From NCBI GenBank assembly GCA_039583875.1, contig CM077151.1, positions 116,144,609-116,208,608 on the forward strand: a stretch of DNA of 64,000 nt, given 5' to 3'. The position numbers and the translations under genes are program-made. Of this stretch, positions 55,632 to 64,000 are shown piece by piece. A model generated the notes under the pieces. It searched no databases, was not told the origin of the DNA, and was given only the letters and a program-made list of their open reading frames with translations. Positions within the stretch are counted from its first letter, which is position 1. Each line of letters opens with the position of its first letter. This DNA is from Platanthera guangdongensis (Eukaryota > Streptophyta > Magnoliopsida > Asparagales > Orchidaceae).

Positions 55632-58478
55632 CTATTTCTGATCAGGTTCTTTGATAACAATTCCTTTTCCAGCTTTAACTTGAGCTTTGACAGCAGCAGC
55701 AGCAGCAGGCTCAGCATCAGCAGGCTTCTTGCCTTTTGAGTCTTTCTTCTTTTGTTCTTCAGCCTTGATTTTCTGCCTCTCAAAGTAATGATAGGGCTTA
55801 GGAAAGTACTTGCTAGGCTCCACAGCTGTAGGAGGTAGCTTTCCTAACTTAGCCTTCCTTCTATACTGGACAATGGCTTCCTACCTGATCTCATGCTTCC
55901 TCCATTCAGCTTCTGAGAACCACTTGTTTCTATCAGTAGTATTGTCTTTAGCAGCTTTCCAGGCAGTGAGAATGATATTTCTAGAAGTAGGGCTCCACTG
56001 TTCAAAATCTGGTTTTTGCTCAGCCAGTTCCCTGAACTTCTTCTTTGACAGCCTTGTCTCTTCTTCTTTGTCCATAGCCTCTTGCATAGCTGCTGTAATA
56101 GGTTGAGTAACCTTTTCTAAATGGACATTGTCCTTGCCCCCAGATGGGCTATACATAGTGCTCACCTCTGCATGAATCATTTCAAAATCTGGAGGTGGAT
56201 AAATGACTTGAGCTACTTCTTGTGGCTCACCTCCAAAATAGGCAGGGTTCAGTCCAGATTCAACAACTTCATTGTCATCACACAGGGGAGGATATCCAAG
56301 TGTAGCCCTGATTGAATTTGAAATCCATTTTGCATGCTCAGAACTGGCCTTGACTAACACTCTCTCCCCCTTTATGACTTCTTGGGCTACATGGTCTCTT
56401 ACATCATCCTTCTGGAACCTGATTTGGCTGTCCAAGTACCTGATGCCATCCTTAAAATAAGGTCTAAGCTTTGTAAGCTGTTCAGAAATGACCTTCTGTG
56501 AATCCTTAATGGCAGTCTTGACAGCAGCAATTTCATCTTGAAAAGCCTTATCAAATTCAGCCTTTGCAGCAGCAGATGATGTTGAAGGTTCAGCAGTCTT
56601 ACTCTTTAGTTCTGTGACTATAGCATTGTGGGAGGCAGTTAAATTATCATTCATCCTTAATTGATTTTCCAGTACATAGCCCTGCTTCAATGCTATATCA
56701 TCTACTTGAGACTTTATTTTCTCTTGGTGGGTTGCCAGATAGACCACTGCATTTCCACCTTTGTGGAAGCATTCATTCATTTCTTTCTTATTCAGATTCA
56801 TCTCAAACCTGATTGACTTGATGTCTTGAGCTAAGTCAAATTGTAAAGATTTTTGGCCCTCATCAATATATTTTTCTATGGCCCTCCTGTGCTCATCCAG
56901 CTTAACTTGCATTGCTACCATTAATCCACTATAATCAGTTGATGGAGCTTGTTGGACTAGAGAGTGTTGAGCAACAGTTTGTAGAGCCTTCTTGTAGCTC
57001 TGACTCCTTCTTTTGAATACAAAGAATTTCTTCTTTTTAGCTTGTTCAGTCTCATCATCCTCAGACTCTGAAGTACTTGCTATATTCACCCTATCCTTAG
57101 GGCTTGAGGGTTTGTCATCTTGCACATCAAGTGCTTTCTCACTTTCCTGCCTAATAGGCTCTTCCTGATCTTCCAAGATCTCCCCCTCAACAGCAGCATC
57201 CTTCTCTTCATCAGCAGCAGTCTTGTCCATGTCAAAATCCTCTTGATCTAGATTCAGAAAGAGGTCTTCCATTATGTATTCAGGAGGTGACTGAGCAGGA
57301 GAAGTGCTGGGTTCATCAACTACTTTATCAGGAACAACTGCAGGTACTACTGATGTGTCTTGGAGAACAACATCTGGTACTTGATTTGCTTGCTGAGTTT
57401 GCTGATGGACATCAGACAAATCAGAATCTATTACAGAAAAATCTAAAGTATTGAGGTCAGAAAGTACCTCTTGGATAATGAGTGTAGCTTGCTCACTCTC
57501 CAGTGTAGAGGGATGTTCTTCAGCTGGAGGCTCCCCCTGTCTTGAATCCTTATTCATGGGGCTAGCTGTAGGCAGCTCCCCCTGGATTTCTGCTGGCTCT
57601 TGAGGAGCAGGTGACTTCTCTGCAGCCACATCTATTGGACTATCAGGTGTGAAAACAACCTGTTCTTCACTACCTGAGCTGCTGGAGGACTCCTGAGTCA
57701 CAGCAGCTATCTTCCTCTTCTTCTTTGGAGGGGAATCCTTCTTAGAAACCTGCTTCTCTGGAGTAGGAACTTCCTTAGACAACACTCTTTCCCATCTTGA
57801 AAGGATCCTCATATCCATTCTTCTCATATGATTGATTTTAGTACCAGCAGCATTGCTCATGACCTCTGGTATTGTACCAGCCAGGTAGAGACTTAGTATC
57901 CTGCCCAGATTGGGCTTCTTTAGACTTTCCTTAACTTTCTCAAACACAACCATTGACCAGTCTGTTTTAAGGTTGAAAATGATTCTGGTCATAACACTGA
58001 ACATGGAGGCTGACACCCTGTCATGCCCTCCAGTCTTACTGAGTATTACTTTACCCACAATTTCTGACAAGAATTTTCCTTGAGTATTCATTCCTCTCCT
58101 GTTGAATACTGATCCTATCTTGAGCTTAGGATCTAGTCCACACCAGGTAAGTGCTTCCCTGGTCTTAGATGTTGTCACTTCCTCTTCTTCCTGAACTTTA
58201 GGTAGCTGAAGTACCTTTCTCAGAGATTTGGGTGTAATCTTGACCTTGGTGCCATGCACCCTTGATTTGATTCTGTAGCCTGAGTCATCTACAGACGCTC
58301 CCGTTAGGAATTCAAGAACTTCCTTCTTCCATATTTTAGTTGGTTCAGAAACCAAGTACTCCAATCCTGAATCGGTGACTAGGGTTACCACCGATTTTAT
58401 TTCTTGATCGCCATCATCGAACGCGCCACGAACCAGTTCATAGCCTTCGTTAACGTTCTCTTCCAGCTTGGGAGCCAT
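55632..58478 (-). pseudogene. env-like ORF of copia B, one nonsense codon near the C-terminus
   Basis: ATG at 58478 opens an 865-codon frame to a TAG at 55881-55883. The same frame stays open beyond it to 55632, where copia A has a Gln codon at the stop position. The N-terminal third (about residues 1-250) is well conserved with copia A. A basic SPPKKKRKI stretch and a long acidic, Ser/Pro-rich linker follow, then a Gln/Lys/Glu-rich half with heptad-like helices (QKSLQFDLAQDIKSIRFEM). A Lys/Ala-rich tail ends it. No signal peptide or clear hydrophobic span is visible, so a true envelope role is doubtful. The effect of losing about 80 residues is unknown. Confidence 0.8.
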
Positions 58479-58509
58479 TAGGGTTTGGAGAATTAGTCTT
58501 TAGAAGAGA

Positions 58510-59005
58510 GAAATGTCGACACAGTAGTTTGGTCTCGAAACTCTGAAAGCGTGTCGACAAACAAAGACAGAACCCTATTTATACCTTTCTGGTTTGAAGA
58601 CGAACAGGCGGGATGGATTACTAAAGATGTGTCGACACTGGCAATAAGTGTCGACACTGACTTATAATGTCTCGACACTTATGTGTCGACACAAGTTTAG
58701 TCAACAGATTTTATGTGTCGACACATGGTTATGTGTCGACACCACACTACTCGACATGTAGTCGAGACGTTACTTAGAAAAATTCTGAGTAAAACTTAAG
58801 TGTCGACACACCATTGAATGTGTCGACACCAACTTGTCATGTGTCGACACTAACATTCTGAAGTGTCGACACCTACTCGACATGTGTCGACACTAACATT
58901 CTGAAGTGTCGACACCAACTTCCTAGATGTGTCGACACCAATTTCCTGAAGTGTCGACACGTACTATTCTGTGTCGACATAGACTTGTCTATGTGTCGAC
59001 ACCTT
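58510..59005. repeat. Internal GTGTCGACAC array upstream of the env-like ORF, copia B
   Basis: Same position and motif as 36865-37315 in copia A, with one extra duplicated unit (CTGAAGTGTCGACACC type near 58850-58920). Confidence 0.9.
58574..58583 (-). promoter_or_regulatory. Candidate internal TATA box upstream of the env-like ORF, copia B
   Basis: TATAAATAGG on the minus strand about 100 bp before the env-like ATG, at the same spacing as in copia A. Confidence 0.6.
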
Positions 59006-59035
59006 TTTACTTAGCCAATTTTTAGTTCTGCAAAC

Positions 59036-62000
59036 TTAATCTAAGTTTATCATACCTAGTTCAATTTTGAACCTATTGAACTTAGCTTCTTCTAAGGGCT
59101 TAGTAAACATGTCAGCTATCTGATTATCAGTTTTAACATATTCAAGTGCAATATCATTTCTTTCTACATGCTCCCTAAGAAAGTGATATTTAATCTCAAT
59201 ATGTTTAGTTCTACTATGTGATACAGGATTATTAGCTATTGAAATAGCACTTGTAGAATCACAGAAAAGTGGAGTTCTACTTACCTGAAATCCATAGTCT
59301 TCTAGCTGATGTTGAATCCATAGAAGTTGAGCACAGCAACTTCCTGCAGCTACATATTCTGACTCAGCTGTGGAGATAGCCACACTAGTCTGCTTTTTGC
59401 TGCTCCATGAAATGAGTCTTCCACCTAGGAATTGACAGGATCCAGTAGTGCTCTTTCTATCTTCTTTGCATCCTGCAAAGTCTGCATCTGAATAGCCTGT
59501 TAGATCAAAATCTCCATTCCTAGGGTACCAGAGGCCTAGATAAGGTGTGCCCTTTAGATATCTCAAGATTCTCTTGACTGCAGTCAAGTGAGACTCTTTA
59601 GGGCAGGCTTGATACCTGACACAAACACATGTAGCATACATAATGTCAGGCCTACTTGCAGTCAAGTATAGCAGGGAGCCAACTATCCCTCTATACAAGG
59701 TTTCATCTACAGGTTTCCCTGCATCATCCTTGCTCAGAGACATACTTGACCCCATAGGAGTCTTCATGGTACTGGATGAATCCATACCATACTTCCTTAT
59801 GAGTTCTAGGGTGAACTTGGACTGACATATGGATAGACCACTTCCAGTCTGTTTAACTTGGAGACCCAAGAAAAACTTCAGTTCTCCCATACTACTCATC
59901 TCAAATTGACTTTGCATAAGCTTTGCAAACTTTTTGCAAAGGCTACTTTCAGTAGACCCAAATATAATGTCATCTACATATATTTGGACAAGTATGACTT
60001 TGCCTCTAGATTCCCTAAGAAATAGAGTCTTATCTATTTTCCTCCTTGAGAACTTGTTCTCAATGAGAAAACTAGATAGGGTTTCATACCAAGCTCTAGG
60101 TGCTTGTTTTAACCCATATAATGCTTTCCTAAGTCTATACACATAATGAGGTAAAGTTGGATCAACAAAACCTGCAGGCTGCTCCACATAGACTTCTTCT
60201 TTCAAATTACCATTTAGGAATGCTGACTTCACATCCATTTGGTATACCTTGAATCCTTGATAGGTTGCATAGGCCAAGAACATCCTTATGGCTTCCAGTC
60301 TGGCTACTGGAGCAAAGGTTTGATCAAAATCAATACCTTCTTCTTGCCTATATCCTTTTGCAACCAGTCTTGCTTTATTCTTAATGATAACTCCTTGTTC
60401 ATCTAACTTATTCCTATAGATCCACTTTGTTCCTATCACATTGTGATCTTTAGGTTTAGGAACCAGGTCCCAAACCTTGCACCTTTTGAACTGATTAAGC
60501 TCTTCCTGCATTGCTTCAGTCCACTGTGGATCTTGTATAGCTTCTTCAAATTTCTTTGGTTCTATTTGAGACAGAAAACTTGAATATACTACAGCATTCT
60601 GATTTCTGCTCCTTGTCTGAACACCTTGTCTTGGATCTCCAATTATCAGCTCTACTGGATGATCTCTTAGATGCCTGTTGGCTGGAGGCATCCTTACTTC
60701 AGGTTGAACTTCTTCAGCATCTTCATCAAACTGAGTTCCTTGTACTTCTTCAGCTCCTTGTACATGTAGTTCTCCCCCTGGACATAAGCCATCTCCTTCT
60801 ACTTGTTGTCTTGCAGCAGGTACATCTTCTATGGTTAGCTTGTCCATCTTCTTAGTAAGACCTGTGGGGCTGCATACATTGCTAGACAACTCATTGTTAA
60901 TTAGTTTTGTCTCATCAAAAACTACATGCACAGACTCCTCTACAACTTGTGTAGTCAAGTTGTAGACTCTATAAGCCTTACTATTATTGCTGTACCCAAC
61001 AAACACTCCCTCTTGGGACTTGGCAGCAAACTTAGTTAGGTAAGACTTTCCATTGTTAAGTATGAAGCATTTGCAACCAAAAATCCTGAAATAGGATAGG
61101 TTTGGTTTCCTGCCTTTCACAACTTCATAGGGGGTCTTATTTAACCTTTTAGTGATGGTAGCCCTATTTATCACATGGCATGCAGTGTTAACTGCTTCAG
61201 CCCAGAAATATTCTGGCAGTGATGAATCACTTAATAGGGTTCTACCAGCCTCTATCAAGGTCCTATTTTTCCTTTCAGCAATGCCATTTTGCTGAGGTGT
61301 TCTAGGTGAAGAGAATTCTTGAAATATCCCATAGTCTTCACACAGCTTTGTCATGCTTTCAGACTGAAACTCAGTACCATGGTCACTTCTAATTTTGACC
61401 ACTGTACAGTTCAATTCATTCTGAATTTGCTTAACAAAACTATAGAAGACACTAGGTGTTTCAGATTTCTGCTTTAAGAAGAACACCCAGGAAAACCTTG
61501 AGTAGTCATCAACAACTACAAAGGTGTAGACCTTCCTACCTAAGCTGTGAACTGGCATTGGACCAAATAGATCCATATGCAAGAGGTATAAACACCTCAC
61601 AGCATCTTTGTTGTCTAAGCTTCTAAAGGTGGATTTAGTCTGCTTGCCCTTTTGACAAGCTGAGCAAATGCCATCTTTGACACACTTAACTTGAGGACCA
61701 TTCCTCACTAACTCTTTGCTAAAGAGTTTGCTAATAGTCTTGTAATTAAGATGGGCAAGCCTCTTGTGCCATTTGACACATTGAGAGACTGTCTCATCAG
61801 CTACAAGACAAACTGGAGAGCTATTGTTCTCAACCATAATGTCTAAACAATAGACATTTCTCTTCCTATAACCTGTCAAAATGATCTCTTGATCACTTGA
61901 CCTCTTGATATGACAACCATTTTTAACAAATGAGATGTCATACCCTACATCACTTAACTGACTTATACTAATAAGGTTGTGTTTCAACCCTTTAACATAA

Positions 62001-62209
62001 GCCACTTGAGTAATGGTAACAAGGTTTGAAGAGATGTTACCAAACCCTTTGATGATTCCTTTTTCAGAACCACCAAAGGTCACTTTAGGACCATTTTTGA
62101 TTGAAATGTAGTCCTTCAGTAGTCCCCTTTTTCCAGTCATATGTCTGGAACATCCACTATCCAAGTACCATGTTGGGGTATGGCCACTTGGATTGACCTG
62201 CAAAACAAA
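59036..62209 (-). CDS. pol: Copia B Pol polyprotein
   Basis: 1055 codons from the TTG at 62203, the same length as in copia A and without internal stops. Protease [11 protein letters not shown], integrase HHCC and DDE motifs ([24 protein letters not shown]), RT with [10 protein letters not shown], RNase H with SDADFAGCK and STAESEY are all intact. RT has ARLEAIR, the likely normal form of a site altered in copia A. The frame begins in phase behind the gag TAA, with no ATG. Of the pol genes here it looks the most likely to be functional. Confidence 0.94.
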   Translation of the reverse strand, partial: FVLQVNPSGHTPTWYLDSGCSRHMTGKRGLLKDYISIKNGPKVTFGGSEKGIIKGFGNISSNLVTITQVAYVKGLKHNLISISQLSDVGYDISFVKNGCHIKRSSDQEIILTGYRKRNVYCLDIMVENNSSPVCLVADETVSQCVKWHKRLAHLNYKTISKLFSKELVRNGPQVKCVKDGICSACQKGKQTKSTFRSLDNKDAVRCLYLLHMDLFGPMPVHSLGRKVYTFVVVDDYSRFSWVFFLKQKSETPSVFYSFVKQIQNELNCTVVKIRSDHGTEFQSESMTKLCEDYGIFQEFSSPRTPQQNGIAERKNRTLIEAGRTLLSDSSLPEYFWAEAVNTACHVINRATITKRLNKTPYEVVKGRKPNLSYFRIFGCKCFILNNGKSYLTKFAAKSQEGVFVGYSNNSKAYRVYNLTTQVVEESVHVVFDETKLINNELSSNVCSPTGLTKKMDKLTIEDVPAARQQVEGDGLCPGGELHVQGAEEVQGTQFDEDAEEVQPEVRMPPANRHLRDHPVELIIGDPRQGVQTRSRNQNAVVYSSFLSQIEPKKFEEAIQDPQWTEAMQEELNQFKRCKVWDLVPKPKDHNVIGTKWIYRNKLDEQGVIIKNKARLVAKGYRQEEGIDFDQTFAPVARLEAIRMFLAYATYQGFKVYQMDVKSAFLNGNLKEEVYVEQPAGFVDPTLPHYVYRLRKALYGLKQAPRAWYETLSSFLIENKFSRRKIDKTLFLRESRGKVILVQIYVDDIIFGSTESSLCKKFAKLMQSQFEMSSMGELKFFLGLQVKQTGSGLSICQSKFTLELIRKYGMDSSSTMKTPMGSSMSLSKDDAGKPVDETLYRGIVGSLLYLTASRPDIMYATCVCVRYQACPKESHLTAVKRILRYLKGTPYLGLWYPRNGDFDLTGYSDADFAGCKEDRKSTTGSCQFLGGRLISWSSKKQTSVAISTAESEYVAAGSCCAQLLWIQHQLEDYGFQVSRTPLFCDSTSAISIANNPVSHSRTKHIEIKYHFLREHVERNDIALEYVKTDNQIADMFTKPLEEAKFNRFKIELGMINLD

Positions 62210-64000
62210 TTAATGAACCTTAGAACCCAAAGTAAACTTGGGTCCTTGGTGATTGTTAGTTTGCAACTTGACATAGCTACCAGCTGGCTTTCCACCAGGT
62301 AACTTGCTACTCAACTTGGCACTGGCATTGTGCCAACAATCCAAGGCAAAGTGGTCAACCTTGCCACAACACCAGCATTCAAACTTGTTGTACCTTTGCT
62401 TAGGTACATACTTGGCTGTCTTGACTACAGCAGGCTTATTGAATGTTGGGGCTTTGCCCTTGGACTTGGACTGATCCTGAACAGTCCTAGCTGGTTTAAA
62501 ACCCAATCCAGCCTTTCCTTTATGATGAACAAATTCATCAATCAAGGGTAGCACTGATTTAGGTTTTGAAAACCTAGCAACTAGCTCTTTTTCCTTCTGA
62601 AGATTGATCTCCAGTAACTTAATTTGATCATTTTTATAAGTGATAGTTCCCATCTGAATCACAGTAATGTGTTTCAGCCTGGCTACCTCATTGAGCTTTT
62701 GATCAAATTCCTTCTCAAAGTCTGTTGCAGCTGCCTTTAGATCAGCAATTTCCTTTGCCTGACTTTTGGCAAGGGACTTGCTTTTCTTATAGGCTTGCAA
62801 CAGTACTTTATATTCATCTAAGAGCTGATGAATATCTCCCTCAGATTCAGAAACACTTCCATCACTTGATGAAGATGAATCTGACTCTGAACTAGAACTG
62901 AAATCTGAACTTTGAGTTGGACTTTGTACCTGACTAGGTCCTGGCTGCTCCAGGATTTTGGTACTTTCAGTCAATGCCATCAGTCCTTGGCACTGACACT
63001 CTTCTTGTTCATAGATTGATTCCATGATCTGCATAAACTCCTCTTCTTCTTCAGCAAATAGCCCTATATAGGCTTCAGCATCTGTCTCAGTGTCTGAAGA
63101 AGAAATGTCTGAAAGAGTCTTCTCATTCTTTGCAACAAAGGACTTCTCCTTCTTTCCTTTGAAGTGAGTCTTCTTTTTGTCACTGGATTCTTTTCTTCTC
63201 TCAGGACAATCTGCAATAACATGACCCTGTCTATTGCAGCAGTAACACACTATCTTAGACCCAGTTGCCTTGCTAGTCTTTGTCTTTTTCTTGTCCTTCT
63301 TTGAAGGCTTCTTCTCCTGATACTGAACTTCTTTCCCTTTGGAAAATGAAGGTCTGGACCTCCACTGTTTCTTCTTCAGGAATTTCTGAAAATGTCTGGT
63401 GAATGCAGCAAAGTCTTCATCACTTTCACTGCTTGTAGACTTTGTGCTAACAGATTCATCAGATTCAGATTCAACTACCTCTGGAGGAGGAGTTGATGAC
63501 TTAGTCCTGCCCTTTCTAGGTACTTCTGACTTGAAGGCAACAGTCCTTTCCCTGTGCTCAGTCCTTGTTGATTTTTCCTCCTCTTTTCTCACAGACAGCT
63601 GCATCTCATAAGACAGCAACTTGCCAAACAGTGTGGGAGGAGGAATTTCTCCCAACTTTGCCATTTCTCTGATGGCACAGATCTTAGTGTCCCAATCTTT
63701 GGTTAGGGACCTCAAGAACTTATCATTCAATTCATAGTTAGTGAACTCTCTTCCATAGGACATGAGTTCATTAACAATTCTATAGAACTTCTTGTAGCAT
63801 TCAGTGATGCTATCTCCTCTTCCTTGCCTAAAGCTCTCATACTCTTGATTAAGCAAGGACTTTCTATCTTGCCTAACTTCTTCAGAACCTTCCATATAGA
63901 CAATGAGGGTATCCCACATTTCTTTTGCTGTTTTACAGTGAATTAGGTTCTGAAAGGTTGCATCATCAATGGCACTTACTATAATGTTTTGTGCCCTTTT
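62210..64000 (-). CDS. gag: Copia B Gag (N-terminus beyond the window)
   Basis: The frame is open from the window edge (64000) to TAA at 62210-62212, so no start is assigned; the Met at 63919 is internal. It shows the copia-type capsid (KFLRSLTKDWD), a first CCHC knuckle CYCCNRQGHVIADC, a Ser/Asp-rich and coiled-coil region, and a second knuckle CWCCGKVDHFALDC. In the second knuckle the usual Gly before His is Asp, which may weaken it, although all four zinc ligands remain. The stop is in phase with pol, as in copia A. Confidence 0.9.
   Translation of the reverse strand, partial: KRAQNIIVSAIDDATFQNLIHCKTAKEMWDTLIVYMEGSEEVRQDRKSLLNQEYESFRQGRGDSITECYKKFYRIVNELMSYGREFTNYELNDKFLRSLTKDWDTKICAIREMAKLGEIPPPTLFGKLLSYEMQLSVRKEEEKSTRTEHRERTVAFKSEVPRKGRTKSSTPPPEVVESESDESVSTKSTSSESDEDFAAFTRHFQKFLKKKQWRSRPSFSKGKEVQYQEKKPSKKDKKKTKTSKATGSKIVCYCCNRQGHVIADCPERRKESSDKKKTHFKGKKEKSFVAKNEKTLSDISSSDTETDAEAYIGLFAEEEEEFMQIMESIYEQEECQCQGLMALTESTKILEQPGPSQVQSPTQSSDFSSSSESDSSSSSDGSVSESEGDIHQLLDEYKVLLQAYKKSKSLAKSQAKEIADLKAAATDFEKEFDQKLNEVARLKHITVIQMGTITYKNDQIKLLEINLQKEKELVARFSKPKSVLPLIDEFVHHKGKAGLGFKPARTVQDQSKSKGKAPTFNKPAVVKTAKYVPKQRYNKFECWCCGKVDHFALDCWHNASAKLSSKLPGGKPAGSYVKLQTNNHQGPKFTLGSKVH

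Larger units (their letters stand above)
29362..64000 (+). mobile_element. Element B: Tekay-type gypsy element, interrupted, runs off the window
   Basis: The visible parts are the 5' LTR (29362-31469), primer site, a short leader (31486-31544 and 44830-44929) and a gag pseudogene (44930-45780). Copia A is inserted in the leader and Tekay element C in gag. The rest of B would follow the right end of C, beyond the window. Confidence 0.8.
45781..64000 (+). mobile_element. Element C: Tekay-type chromovirus, 3' LTR interrupted by copia B
   Basis: The order is 5' LTR, decayed primer site, gag, pol with chromodomain, polypurine tract, then the first 253 bp of the 3' LTR (52974-53226). There copia B is inserted. 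The remaining LTR and right boundary lie past the window. The five bases before its 5' LTR are TCAGG, which should reappear at the far end. Confidence 0.88.
53227..64000 (-). mobile_element. Copia B: SIRE/Maximus-type Ty1/copia element, 5' part beyond the window
   Basis: Same organisation and orientation as copia A: 3' LTR, polypurine tract, env-like ORF, internal palindrome array, pol and gag. Gag is cut by the window edge. It is clearly diverged from copia A in both coding and LTR sequence, so it is an independent insertion of the same family. Confidence 0.93.

Noticed and set aside
63899..63919. Met at 63919 as the start of copia B Gag
   Set aside because: The frame stays open to the window edge and matches the interior of the copia A Gag, so the real start lies outside.
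1..64000. Host genes, tRNA, rRNA or organellar inserts
   Set aside because: Every long frame is explained by retroelements or repeats. No tRNA cloverleaf or rRNA core sequence was recognised; the tRNA-like words are primer-binding sites.

Overview
This is plant nuclear DNA made almost entirely of nested LTR retrotransposons. I found no host gene, rRNA, tRNA or CRISPR array. The element set (Ty1/copia SIRE-type with an env-like ORF, Ty3/gypsy Tekay-type chromovirus with a chromodomain, and a tRNA-Asp-primed Tat/Athila-like element) indicates a flowering plant with a TE-rich, probably large genome. The species cannot be fixed from the window.

Layout. An old Tekay-type gypsy element on the minus strand (element D) is the oldest visible layer. 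Its pol survives in two pieces (6419-6547 and 28058-29361) and has been split by three independent insertions. (1) At 6418 there is an element with TGTTGG...CCAACA termini (E, 3' LTR 5292-6418). E appears to contain the 3' end of another gypsy element (F, 1-4355). (2) At 6548-28057 sits G, a non-autonomous gypsy element with 1370-bp LTRs and the target duplication gcttc. G carries gag and an integrase tail but no reverse transcriptase. Inside G, at 9796-25062 (duplication atcca), is H, a Tat/Athila-like element with about 2.9-kb LTRs in the unusual order LTR-LTR-LTR-internal-LTR. (3) From 29362 rightwards lies a plus-strand Tekay element (B). B is interrupted by a complete SIRE-type copia element on the minus strand (copia A, 31545-44829, duplication gaatg). 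B's gag is also interrupted by a second Tekay element (C, from 45781). C's 3' LTR is in turn interrupted by a second SIRE-type copia (copia B, from 53227 to beyond the window).

Function. The two SIRE copies hold long open gag and pol frames and an env-like frame, which is broken once in each copy. Tekay C keeps recognisable gag, protease, RT, RNase H, integrase and chromodomain with a few nonsense changes, and it shows a putative 76-bp GT-AG intron between gag and protease. The other coding relics are decayed.

The most striking non-coding signal is that unrelated LTR families share one promoter layout. Dense short palindromes or inverted repeats (GTGTCGACAC; GACACG-NN-CGTGTC; GCGCACGACCA-C-TGGTCGTGCGC; ATGATGG...CCATCAT; TCGTCGAG words) sit just upstream of a TATA box. 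In both SIRE copies the same array-plus-TATA layout recurs inside the element, directly upstream of the env-like ORF, and looks like a private internal promoter. In the Tekay LTRs the palindrome arms co-vary between copies, which suggests that symmetry itself is maintained. All statements come from reading the sequence; no database search was run.
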